DNA from: Liolophura sinensis
Taxonomy: Eukaryota; Mollusca; Polyplacophora; Chitonida; Chitonidae
Direction: 5' to 3'
DNA length: 60,000 bases
NCBI RefSeq assembly: GCF_032854445.1
Contig: NC_088300.1
Coordinates: 74,765,005 to 74,825,004, forward strand
Position 1 is the stretch's first letter. Each line of letters opens with the position of its first letter. The translations under genes were made by a program, and so were the position numbers. Shown one piece after another: positions 45,760 to 56,459 of this stretch. Below the pieces are notes generated by a model. It saw only the letters and a program-made list of their open reading frames with translations, had not been told where the DNA came from and did not search any database.

Positions 45760-48000
45760 AAACTGATCCGGTTTTTCTGTATCAAGTGTTTCTCAAGTCG
45801 AGTTATTCGATAATTTTGTTAAGTTACGCTGTCTCGGCATGCAGTAACGAGTAGACATTTTTTACCTTACAGGTTGTTTTTGTTGGTACATTACTATTAG
45901 TGTTTTGCTTTATACTTTTTTTAAAAATATTTTTGCTATTAAAGGTTGTTGTGCATATCATTTGCATGCCCGCTAATCAGCAAAAAAAGAAAACCACCTC
46001 CTACACAAAAAACAGCATAGAAACAGCATAGCAGCTTGGAAATTATGGAAAAACAATACGCTTTTCATATATACATGTAATTCTTATTTCCATGACAAAA
46101 CCATACATTGCATCAATGTACCGTAGCTATTTTTTACCCCAACCCATTTAGAAAAGTGTACCTCAGGCATGACAGCATATGTCCTTCGAAGCTTATCGAT
46201 TATGAACATACCATACTGATGTTTTACGAAACTCGGCAATACACCATATTAAAAATCTTTTCCAAAATTTCATATTTTTACGAACGCCAAATTATTAATT
46301 TGAAATACGTGTGGGTGAGTTTTTGTGTTCAAGCAGTAACGGCTTAAAACAAGTGCTATGCTGCCAACCTTCACGAAAGGTTTTTTGCTTGCAATGAACG
46401 AACTCTTCTCTACTGTTCATGTTGATTTACCACCCTTGTTTCCAAGCGACTTTTCTGGTAGAGACTGTGATTTCATGCTTTAGCTATATCAGATGCGTAA
46501 TATACATGGATGTAGGGAATATATATATACAAGAGGGGGCAACAGTGGGAGGGGCGAGGACTGCCCATGTGTCGACACCACCCGCTATTCCCGGTCTCAT
46601 GTTTTGTTAAATGTTAGCCAAATTCACTCAGTCTTTGGTCATCTTGTCCATTAATAATATTGCTTTCTGTAGGTAGCAAATATGTGACACATGCAGCAAC
46701 ATTTCCCTCCCGAATTACATCTTTTATTCATAATCACGGTCGCCACGGATGACTCAGTCTTAAGTTCCTCTGGCGAGACACAAACCACGCCCACACATAT
46801 TTACTACCTTATCAGGGTTGATTACCTGAAATACTACACAAAATTGATACACATTCTCGAAGATAATACGGTGCTTATAACTTTCTCCGTGCTGTTAGCG
46901 AAAATAATACATTGCTGCATTCAGTCCTTCGAAGTGATCATCCCACAGCAACTGAGTTGTTCTTGGCCACATATGTCGCAGGTTCGAACTCCAGTATCGT
47001 TGGTGCAGCTGAGGATTTAAGTTAGGAATATTCTCATGGCCAAGGGCGCTTTTTACTCCTGAAACTCCAGATTCTTCTGCTCGTTGGTGTATCTGACTCA
47101 AAAGAATATCAACCTTCTTCCCGCACAACTGGAACCTTGTTTAGGAACAATCTGCTACACTGGACCAATGGGCCTTCATTGTAGCAACGCCGAGAAATGG
47201 GATTGTGGGAGTTCACAGCTTCTTTCGAAAAAGCTGGTGAAATCACATACCATCCATTTGCTAAAAAAGATCGTTTTGTGTTTTAGACAAATGATCATGC
47301 ACGATATAAGAGGAGATAACTACGAGCTTTGGAAGGTATAGTAGTAATAATCGGTCTGTTGGAGCCATGTGTTAGCCCTGTGCCTAGCTTCGGGTTAGAT
47401 GGTGCTGACGTTAGACGTATCGTTAGACTTGTGCTGTTTTAGTAGGCACCTTGACGAGAGTATCGGCAAGCATTTGGTGGTAAGAACTATCAAGCCCATG
47501 AGCCTATACAGATATAAAAAGTTGTGAGTACAAGTTTAAAATGTAACCATATAGTACCAGCGTGCCTGCAAAATGAATGATGCGTTTGGTGCCGGTATCA
47601 GAAAAAGATTTCGTTTCTGTGTGGGACAGTATTGGAATATCTTAATGTTGACATCATGGCACTATTCCGAAATGTATATGAATAAACTGACTATAAACGG
47701 CTGGTAGAACCTGGGATTAAGATGAACGGACAATCCCAGGTAGAACTAATCCACGGCTGAAGTGTCAAAATACACTGTAACTCAGCAGTGGTTCAAAGAC
47801 ACAAATGTACAGTTGAAAAAGTGCTCAGCGATTAAAAGGGAATTTGTTGATTGCATGTTTTGATTCCGACGGTATGATCGTTGTTATCTACAGATACTGA
47901 GTTGATGTGAATTCACAGTTATATACTCCAAAATCAATGAATATCTGTTTCCATGGCGTGCAGCTTTGGAACATTGAGGACAGCGTATGCAACAGGACAG
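45760..48000. other. Intergenic, nothing recognised
   Basis: AT-rich, no coding gene seen. An octamer ATTTGCAT lies at about 45960. GGTTCGAACTCC near 46980 resembles a Pol III B box, but no complete tRNA or SINE head could be built around it. Confidence 0.4.
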
Positions 48001-48004
48001 GATA

Positions 48005-48350
48005 GGGGAGTTTCGAGTTGGAACTCTTTTATCAGTCCAACTGTATCATGTGACCTGTAAAAAATGTTAAACAACTATTTTTGATAACATTCAGTATTAC
48101 ATGGGCGTCCGTGAAAAGCGTCATAAAAAGTAATTTCGAGTACACGAATGAAAGATTGAGAATCTGAACGTTTTGTGAACTGTAGAAGATCCTAACGGAA
48201 AGATGTATCATTTGTATCTCTGGAAAAGGGTGAGACAGGTGATCAGTAAATCAGTTTCAATAAGGTTCCCTGACATTTTTCACCATTCACATGGCACGGA
48301 AGGACTGTTTTTACCTTTGGCGACAAAAGAGTTCCAACTCGAAACTCCCG
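48005..48350. mobile_element. Candidate MITE with 26-bp terminal inverted repeats and TA duplication
   Basis: The left end GGGAGTTTCGAGTTGGAACT plus CTTTT is perfectly complementary to the right end AAAAG plus AGTTCCAACTCGAAACTCCC (25 bp perfect, plus one mismatched outer base). The dinucleotide TA lies directly outside both ends (48003-48004 and 48351-48352). There is no transposase inside 346 bp. Size, inverted ends and TA target fit a Tc1/mariner-type non-autonomous element. Confidence 0.75.
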
Positions 48351-48352
48351 TA

Positions 48353-49159
48353 TTCCAGGTTTGGTATATGTATGAGTCCAAATCTGTATTCCTGAGCTAA
48401 GCTGAAGTAAGTCTCAGATCTACGTGTATATCAGGGTTTTAGACCGGTGACCCTTCTCGACCATAAGCCGGATATCTGTCGTAACAGTACCTTGATAGTA
48501 AAACTATTCAGGCTTTTCTAGACTGTGGCATTTGATTTTTTACACCTCTCCGAGCGCATTACACCTGTATCTCCAACAGGATGACTTACCGGTATGTCCT
48601 TCTATAGTAATGAACAATGTTATGTATCAGTAGGTTTGTTTACTTTCTTTGGTGACGTCAAGACCCGTTGATTAAGTAACTGTCGGGTAGATATTACCTT
48701 TACAGTATTTAAGGGCTATATAACATAGTAACAGTGCGTCAGAACAGTGCAGTAAACCAAACTCATTCGAGAGTGAACAAAGTGTCTTCTTGTAGACTGA
48801 AGAAAGGCTGATAAATACAGACTATTTTTAGTAGTTAAGAACACGCATTCACACAGACCGTTAATAGATTAAGATCAAAAGAGGATCGAGTATTTAATCC
48901 TGGGGCACACCATAAGAAATTGGATTCAGATCCGACGCCGCGCCGTTCAAATGAACATACTGAAATCGTCCACAGGGGTATCTACTGAAGTGGGTACTAA
49001 CATTTTGAACACTGTAGTTAACAAAGTGAAATTCTAATTATGTCTATGAATGGCCTTATAAATGACATGAGAATATCGTCAATTCCACCTACATGTTCAC
49101 ACAAATTGTATATATATGGGAAAACAGTTCAAGAACAAATTAAGAACAAATTTAAATAT
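48353..49159. other. Intergenic, nothing recognised
   Basis: No coding frame or repeat identified; a CRE-like TGACGTCA at 48653-48660 is the only motif noted. Confidence 0.4.
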
Positions 49160-49739
49160 TTTTGTTTTATTTTATTTGTTCTATCACAGACAAACAAAAT
49201 GTTTTTCAAATGAAGATAAAACGCAAATGGCTTTACAGATATAAAATTTGTCCTTAAGATTTTAATGAGAGTGTGTGATATGTTATAACACGGCTCAGTT
49301 CTATACACCCTGAGCTGTGGCTTGCTATTCACCCCGCTTATCTTAAATTAATACAGAAGTCATTAAAGACAAATATTTACAGATAAGCCTTTACGCTTCC
49401 AAGCAGATTTGGGATAACACGGGAGATAAGCACTATATATTGTCGCAGCGAATCATGATACCTACATGTGTACATATAGGCCTATTATTAAATAAAAACA
49501 CACACCCATTGGGTCTACATGCAAAATCCTGGATATTTTGCTGCTCTATAGTACGGCCGTTCTGTCGGTTAAATGTTTGACATCTTATTTTTCAACCATT
49601 AGCATCCTATCTTAACATGGGTCAATCACTAATTGAGAGTATACATCAGCGCAGGACATCACCAAATACTATATATGGGCTATCGCATGCAGGATGTGCG
49701 AATTTTCCATTGTTTTAGCTGCGAGAATCAACCCTTAGA

Positions 49740-49860
49740 GTCGGTCGGTCTGTCGATCGGCCAGTAGGTCTATATTTCGGTCGATGTGTCGGTCGGTCAG
49801 ACAGTCGGTTTGTCCGTCTATCGGTCTTTCGGTTTATCTGTTGGTCGAGCAGTGGGTCTC
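49740..49860. repeat. GTCG/GTCT-rich simple repeat
   Basis: Paralogue of 42885-43045, more degenerate (GGTCGGTCTGTCGATCGGCC). Confidence 0.85.
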
Positions 49861-50369
49861 TCAGTTTACCGCTTTGCAGTTATGGCATCTCATACGAGAA
49901 TGTCTCAGGTAGCAGTATAAGAGTAAAGCCCAAGTATTCCGACTGAACCACTAATCTAAAAATGTAAACAGACATTCGTACACGAGATGTCAACCATATT
50001 GGACTAAAGTAGTCGTGTAAATGGACCGTGAGCTCTTCAGTGCGTGGAGGTAATATTAATTTAGCTTTCATTTGGTCTCCGTGTACAACTCGCTCTCTCT
50101 GTTTATTGCCACCAATCAGCTACCAAAGGACGCGCCGTGTTATTTTTATGCACACAACAAAACCAATTACGCAACTGATTGCTGGAGCTGCCTCCTTATT
50201 GGCTTACCATACATCTAATTATATTTTCATAATCTGGCAGGACAGGTACACCAAAAAAAAAAACAAACCTTACTAGTAGAAAGGAAGTGAAAGTCAGCTA
50301 ATTGAATCAGCAGAATAGATTCTATGTTAAAGGAGTGACAGTGTGAGGACAACTGGTACCTTACTATCT

Positions 50370-50918
50370 TCATTTGCGAAACGTTTTGGCCTTGTGATGA
50401 TCGTACATATCTGGTATCGCTTCTTTGTCTTCAGACAGGACGAACTCGAGAACTTCGCCGACAAACTCCTCTCTGCTGATTACGCCGTTGTCATCCACGT
50501 CGATCTGCTTGAAAATATGCTCGATGTAGTCATGGTTCGTTATCCCGAAACTGTTCTGGTAGACGCTGTACTCTGCTAGAGAAATGCCACCGTCCCCGTT
50601 TGTGTCTATGGCGTCAAAACATAGGTTAGTGTACCGTTTAAGTTTCTCCTCCAGTCCACAGCGGTCCTGTGTCCACAGATAAGTGTAGTTGTCTAAGAAC
50701 TCGGGAAGGGTAATTTCCGGTTTGTACTCCTTGGCGGTCATCGTCCCCCACAAGATCTTGTTTATTTCCAGCACCGGCTCAGCTTTCGGGCCGTAGATCT
50801 GAATGAAGTGTCTGGTGTAGCCCTCGAAGTCAGTCTCTCGCACGACACCGTCATTGTCCGTGTCTCTGTAGTTGAATATCTTCGTCCATTTTTGGATCAG
50901 GTTTTCTGGGATGGCCAT
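50370..50918 (-). CDS. Sarcoplasmic calcium-binding protein-like EF-hand protein, copy F
   Basis: 182 aa, single coding exon, no signal peptide. EF-hand 1 DTDNDGVVRETD at 19-30 (Asp12), EF-hand 2 region degenerate, EF-hand 3 DTNGDGGISLAE at 105-116, EF-hand 4 DVDDNGVISREE at 140-151. All coordinating positions are plausible, so three Ca2+ sites are expected. It shares long identical stretches with copies B-D (CFDAIDTNGDG, LAEYSVYQNSFGI, DYIEHIF) but forms its own subtype with copy E (MAIPENLIQKWTKIF). ATG is 16 nt after the acceptor TTCATTTCCACAG. It is the intact partner of broken copy E, about 6.8 kb away in the same orientation. Predicted cytosolic Ca2+ buffer or sensor. Confidence 0.93.
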   Translation of the reverse strand: MAIPENLIQKWTKIFNYRDTDNDGVVRETDFEGYTRHFIQIYGPKAEPVLEINKILWGTMTAKEYKPEITLPEFLDNYTYLWTQDRCGLEEKLKRYTNLCFDAIDTNGDGGISLAEYSVYQNSFGITNHDYIEHIFKQIDVDDNGVISREEFVGEVLEFVLSEDKEAIPDMYDHHKAKTFRK

Positions 50919-51069
50919 TGTCTGAAGAGTCGCTCTGTGGAAATGAACCTCAGCATAAGAGGAAGATAGCTATTATGCTCGTGTACATGTGAGCTTATAT
51001 GTGAGGCGAGTTTGACAATTTATCAGTAATATATTCATTGTATAGTCGTAGGGACATTCACATTTACTT

Positions 51070-51335
51070 ATTTTGATTGGTGTTTAACGCCTAACTAAAG
51101 AATGTTTAACGCGTGTTGAAGCGGTCAGGTTTATGTCTTGGCTCACTTCTTTACTTGTCAAAGATTTTCCAAAGACAGGGTCTTATATGTGTCAGGGTAT
51201 AACGCACGTGTAACAGTGACCAATGCATCTATATTTCTTCCGATCGCAAGCCATTAAAGAAACTTGACTATGACTTGAACACAGATCTCCCGCTGACAAG
51301 GTGAGCGCCCTAACCCTTCGACCATCGTCCATGCG
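51070..51335 (-). mobile_element. Decayed SINE-type fragments
   Basis: TTGATTGGTGTTTAACGCC at 51074 and a tRNA-like head remnant (minus strand GTTAGGGCGCTCACCTTGTC and TGTTCAAGTC) at 51270-51330; paralogue of 44570-44930. Confidence 0.5.
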
Positions 51336-51404
51336 GAAAAAGTAATAATGTTTTCTAAGTGGGTCAGCAGACTTCCTGGAAGACCTATTGATTTTATTCG
51401 GATT

Positions 51405-51545
51405 TTTATTATTATTAGGTGGACCAGCAGACTCGCTGAAATACCCATTGATTTATCCGGATTATTATAATTATTATTATTATTATTATTATTATTGTTG
51501 TTGTTGTTAGGTGTCTGCTGGAGCACCCATTGATTTTATTCGGAT
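51405..51545. repeat. ATT/GTT trinucleotide microsatellite and flanking duplicate
   Basis: Runs of ATT at 51467-51495 followed by GTT at 51496-51509. The flanking phrases CCATTGATTTTATTCGGATT and GTGGGTCAGCAGACT recur two or three times. Confidence 0.85.
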
Positions 51546-52830
51546 TTATTATTTTATTTATTATTATTTTTCTTCCACGAATTTTGTTAACAGGGTTTTG
51601 AAAAGAACTTTAAAAGGAATGCAATACAGGAATATATATATATACAGGAATAATCCCTAGGTCATGTAGTTGATGGCAAATGTTTAAAAAAAATTCTAGG
51701 TCACGTAATATGACGGCCATATTGGAATTTCTGCAAACCTTTCAGAAACTTTTTCTCTGAAACTATGCAAGCCATTTTATTCAAATTATGTATACGCGGG
51801 GGACACAATCCATGAAGTAAGGCGTTCTGATTGTATACAAATTAGTAGAATTTGGCAGGGTTTAACTATGTCACGTGACCAAATTTTGGCGTTTTGTCAA
51901 TTTTGAAGCTTAGATAACAGTCGGGCGAGATTTTAAATGGCACTTTTCACAGGTACTTTTGCAAGAGGAATCCAAATATGTAATCAAAATTGACCGAAAA
52001 GTTGATAGTTTTAGGGGGTATCAAATTACAATTAGGGAACATCACAAATTTCATATTTACGTCTATAAAATTAAATGAACAGCAAATAAAACATCGATTT
52101 ATATGTTGTCTAATACATAAAGGTGACTGACCAATGTCCCATTTGCATCAATTGCAAAATTTTAATTAGATATAGCCATTTTTGAAAAACGTAACATCAG
52201 TAAACTATAACAAAAATACTTCTGATGCTAGAAAGCTGGGATTTGTACCAAATTGTAGACCAAAGCTTCCTCTTTCTGGTGCGTGTTGACGAATTTGAGC
52301 TGCGACCAATAGTTTTTCAAGATATGGGCATTTAAATATTGCTTCTTTATGCTGTAATGTTAATAGTGTGTACATATAACGCACATGTATGTTTATATAC
52401 ATGTATATATAATGTTCTTGCGGGCAGATCTATAGTACTTAGTGTTTGTTGTTGTGTGTGAACTCAATGTGTTGATACTGTAAACGTTCAAGTTATAGGA
52501 TGTACATATAACACACACTTATTAGACGAGTCCAGAATGTACCTGTATGTTTTAGACTTGTAAAAGTTACGTACTGACCAGCATGTCTACAGGTTAGGTG
52601 GATTTATTGAGCTTTTTATGACGTCATCCGTTTGGCACCGTAAATTGTCATGTTATAAGATGTACACACAACATACACATATATACACAATGTAACTATT
52701 ACCTGCTTATGCAGCATGATAGTAGTTAGGGATGAATAAGATGGTGAACGTTAATGTGATGTCTTTGATGTGACGTCATTTGGGTTTGGTACCGAAAACA
52801 TTCGTGTTACAGTATGCACATGTGAAAAAG

Positions 52831-53104
52831 TTATTTATTTATTTATTTATTTGATTGGTGTTTTACGCCTTACTCAAGAATATTTCACTTATACGACGGC
52901 GGCCAGCATTATAGTGGGTGGAAACCGGGCAGAGCCCGGAGGAAACCCACGTCCATCCGCAGGTTGCTGGCAGACCTTCTCACGTACGCCCGGAGAGAAA
53001 TCCAGCATGACCTGGACTTGAACTCACAGCGACCGCATTGGTGAGAGGCTCGTGGGTCATTACGCTGCGATAGCGCACTAACCAAATGAGCCACGGATGC
53101 CCCT
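52831..53104 (-). mobile_element. Full-length SINE with 13-bp target-site duplication
   Basis: Reverse-oriented from the (TTTA)n tail to the head (minus strand GGGGCATCCGTGGCTCATTT with A box, and GAGTTCAAGTCC B box). ACATGTGAAAAAG flanks it at 52818-52830 and 53105-53117. Complete and recent-looking. Confidence 0.95.
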
Positions 53105-53131
53105 ACATGTGAAAAAGACCTGCATTACATA

Positions 53132-53243
53132 CACACACGATCATGCTGGTCAGAACCAAACTACTATAAGTCTGCACGTGTATGTAAATGTATTTACATG
53201 TGGACTTATAGTAGTTTGGTTCTGACCAGCATGATCGTGTGTG
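53132..53243. repeat. 112-bp near-perfect palindrome
   Basis: Arms 53132-53172 and 53203-53243 are perfect 41-bp reverse complements (left arm begins CACACACGATCATGCTGGTC). The 30-bp centre itself contains ATGTAAAT-GT-ATTTACAT, so the whole can fold into one long hairpin with small bulges. Confidence 0.95.
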
Positions 53244-53768
53244 CCCTCATAGGAATGGTACCGTAACTTTCCGTGTTATATTATGTACAATAACATACAT
53301 TTGTAATATTTACATGGAAAGTGCCTATAATAACTTCAAACAGAATGATAGTAGTTAAAGTTTATGTGACTCCATGGGATTGTCCATGACGTCATGGGCT
53401 GGTCCACCGGCCGTTTATCACTGCTTTGCAGCTATATTTTTATTTTAAAATCGGCAAATGTGACTGAAAAGTGTTACAAGTGATAATTTACAAAATGGCT
53501 TAAGCAGAATTAGATAAAAACAAATGCAGTGATGTTAATTGCAATTTATTAAACATCACTGGTCCAGAATTACTCACAATGCTGCGTTGTCATCACATTT
53601 AACCTTCATTCACATAAATACGATGCAAAGGGACCGCGCGTTGAGGAAGCTTAGTCCACCAGCAGAATCCTGGTTTGCACAGTAATACAATATATACAAT
53701 ATCAGCTGTGCACGGTGTTTATGAAGAATGTGAATGCGTAAGGTCAGGATAGAAATGAACGAGGACTT

Positions 53769-53858
53769 ACCCTATAAATCGAAACTCCGTGGCTGTTTGC
53801 GATGAGCTACCTATACTTCTAACTCCACCCACTGTAACAGGCTTATGCTATATATATA
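53769..53858 (-). promoter_or_regulatory. TATA box, first non-coding exon and splice donor, SCP copy F
   Basis: Minus strand ACTATATATATAGCATAAGC with the box at 53850-53858. Then come GTGGGTGGAGTTAGAAGTAT and the exon end TTATAGG/GTAAGTCC (GT at 53769-53770). The ATAGCATAAG motif corresponds to ATAGCACAAG in copies C and D. Confidence 0.7.
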
Positions 53859-54500
53859 GTGTAGCCCCATTTATAAAACAAAAAAAATCTTTTGCTCTAC
53901 TTTTTTAAATGGAAATAACAAATTCTCTAAAAAAAAACCCACAGAAAAAACCAGCAATTTACAGGTCTAATTTACAGAACTACAAAGTGAAAGAAAAATT
54001 GCCGTAGGTTCCACTGTAAAGTGCGATAAAAACGTGCGCTATAAGTAATCCACAAAGATTGCCTAATTAGCATAGAGAAAAATTTATAGAAATATAATAT
54101 ATATGCTGCAGATTCTAGTTTACAGTTCACAGAAGGATGGATAAGAGTTGCGATGATATACAATGTCCATTACACGCGGCGTAATCACGACCTTGAAGAT
54201 AATATTCTTGTGCACTCTGGGGTTCAGTCATGGTTTACTTTAGTAGGACCATGTCGATAGTTGTAAATAACTGGAGGACTTAAAAAAGTCTGTTTATTCC
54301 GACATTCCTTGACAATATCTCCATAAATGCGTGATTTTTGGTTTTAGGGTGCAATGTATTTGGATTGGTAATTAAACATGAATATATGCACCAAATGTAC
54401 GCATATGTGCACCAAGGCAGAACAGATAGAAAGGATAACTGTCGAGTGTCACAATGCAGTACTTAGGATTTTGTTTTTAGTCTGGTAGCTTACGGCCAAA

Positions 54501-56365
54501 TTTCAACAGTACCCAAGGGAATAAAGCACCAGATTTGACACAGAGGTAATTTGGAGCACAGATACCGAAAGGGTGCCCGCGGGTGGCTCTGTGGTCCTTT
54601 AAGGGAGCAGGTTGTTTAGTTATTTCAATCCTGACCGCGCACATTCGGGCACTTCATTTGCATATCGCAGCAGCAAGCATACGACGGGCTGAAAAATAAT
54701 ACGGGAAGGTGTAGGAAAATGAACAGTGGATGACATGTTGAAAACTACGGCAGATCATAACCGGAAATGCAAGACAACATGTAATTTTGTGCCAAATATT
54801 GATGTCGATATTAGGCTATTTTTAGGCATTGTTATTCCATGTATTTACATAAATTGCATGCTGCTGAAGATGTGTCATTCACTGTCACTCTAGGAAAATT
54901 ATTGAGAAATATATATTTTTTCTAATATTACAAAGAGTTTTTATGAGTAAGCCTACTGAGGACAGTAATATTAATGTAAAACTGAAAGAAACCAATCCCA
55001 TTGTGAAATAATCACCGATAGTTCGGTAGAATCATAAGGATTCCATGAGAATCGTTCACTCGGTGATACAAGCACCTAATTTGCTATACATGCTCTTCCT
55101 CATTCAGAAAAAAAACTGTTTGCCAAATAAGTTTTCAATGGCGTCCATTTTTCAAAGATGGTCAACATTTTCACTTGAAAAAAATCATTTCTTGCCTATC
55201 AGCTTCATTGGGTAGACAGATTTAATTAATGCCTGTGTCAAACAAATAGATTTCTTTAAGGCGGAGCTGACTGTGCAGATAGTTTGTTCAAAGTACATAC
55301 CCTTCAAAGTCTTTTGCTTGTTTTTTTGTGTTTTTTTTTTGATGATAAAAGGGTGAGTATCAACGCATAGCCAGGCCGTACAGGTGACACCACTACTCTA
55401 GGGTTCAGTGTAGGCTTATTAGAGTTGTGTACTAATTCTACATTTGTTAGTTTTCCAAATTTTATATAACTTAAGCCGCAAGTGGAATATATCATATACT
55501 TAGGCGTAACTGACAGAACTAGCCAGCGTGCGAGAACACAGCCAAGCATAGCGGGGCCTTAAATATATGGTAATCCGTAGAAAGTGCTTTTCGTCAAATT
55601 CTATGATCCAGTTTGCTAAACTGGATATCCCCTTGGTTTTATATGGTGGTTTACAATACTTTTGATCTAGATCGTGTTTTTAGTGAACCTGGCGTGGAGA
55701 TGTCTTTCGTTGACGTAAAATGCTGCATATCTCATTGATAAGAGTAATAAAGAGTATATCCACCGCAACTCTTGCCACAATGAACAGAATAACACGAGAT
55801 ATGACTGCAATACTGCCAGAATGGCGTTAAGTCTTAATTACTAAATGATTCGCCTTATTGCAACCATTGTTCCTTTTCTCTCACTATCCACCAACTTCCA
55901 ACAATTTTGGACTCCACTCGATTAGATGACGGTAGTGATACAGAAGATGCACTTAGGAACAGGAGAGTACGATGCAAAATATAATACTTGAAGACGCCTG
56001 TTCACCAGAGTGGGTCAAGAAAAGAACAGCTCTTAAGCTTCCATGTGATGATGCACATGAGGGATACAGTAAAACGACAATGGCAGGTATTGGAAGTCAA
56101 GTGTGTTTCTTAAGCGATGGGGAGTCTCTTGCCGACAATCTCTGACAAGCCATGACAATGACTTAAAGGATAGAAATCTTATAGCCAAACTTAGAGACGG
56201 AGGTGGTCACATGGGTTAAAGTATCATATGTCGTGTTTGGTAGTTCTGTACAACAGGGACAGACGTTTTATAAGACAGCACAAATCTATATCTTACCCGT
56301 CCGCATTGCCAGTGCGATTGTAAATGCCTGAAAAAGCATATAATTTATGGTCTGAAAACTGAAAC
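54501..56365. other. Intergenic, nothing recognised
   Basis: No coding gene or known element. A 9-bp perfect stem (ATCCAGTTT / AAACTGGAT, 3-nt loop) lies at 55606-55626, and an ATTTGCAT octamer at about 54656. Confidence 0.4.
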
Positions 56366-56455
56366 AGAAGGGAGTGTGTGAACAGAAACTGAAGTGAGTG
56401 TGTGAATAGAAACTGAAACTGAAGTGAGTGTGTGAATAGAAACTGAAGTGAGTGT
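56366..56455. repeat. Short 25/31-bp tandem repeat
   Basis: Three to four units of GAAACTGAAGTGAGTGTGTG with AATA linkers. Confidence 0.85.
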
Positions 56456-56459
56456 TGTA

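Larger units (their letters stand above)
42720..45760. repeat. Second segmental duplication, copy I
   Basis: Matches 49160-54500 in the same orientation through the GTCT-rich tract, SCP coding exon, intron, first exon, promoter and about 600 bp beyond. It lacks about 2.35 kb present in copy II, and carries one SINE that copy II lacks. Confidence 0.8.
52437..53400. repeat. Degenerate repeat of about 150 bp with CRE-like octamers
   Basis: Recurring order: TGACGTCAT, GGTACCGTAAA, GTTATA-ATGTACA, ACATACA, AGCATGATAGTAGTTA. TGACGTCA occurs at 52619-52626, 52771-52778 and 53387-53394. The third repeat is interrupted by a SINE and followed by the palindrome. Confidence 0.6.
50935..53770 (-). other. 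5'-UTR intron of SCP copy F (about 2.8 kb)
   Basis: Donor GTAAGT at 53765-53770 (minus strand), acceptor AG at 50935-50936. It is three times longer than in copy E because of 2.35 kb holding ATT/GTT microsatellites, a degenerate repeat of about 150 bp with CRE-like sites, a full-length SINE and a long palindrome. CAGCTG at 53703-53708 lies near the donor. Confidence 0.65.
49160..54500. repeat. Second segmental duplication, copy II
   Basis: Same order as copy I (42720-45760). Homology is interrupted after AAAAAGTAATAATG at about 51350 and resumes at TCAGCTGTGCACGGTGTTTA at 53701. That leaves about 2.35 kb unique to this copy, all inside the 5'-UTR intron of SCP copy F. Confidence 0.8.

Noticed and set aside
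46930-47020. tRNA-like stretch with GGTTCGAACTCC
   Set aside because: Only a B box match; no A box at the right distance, no acceptor-stem pairing and no SINE body.
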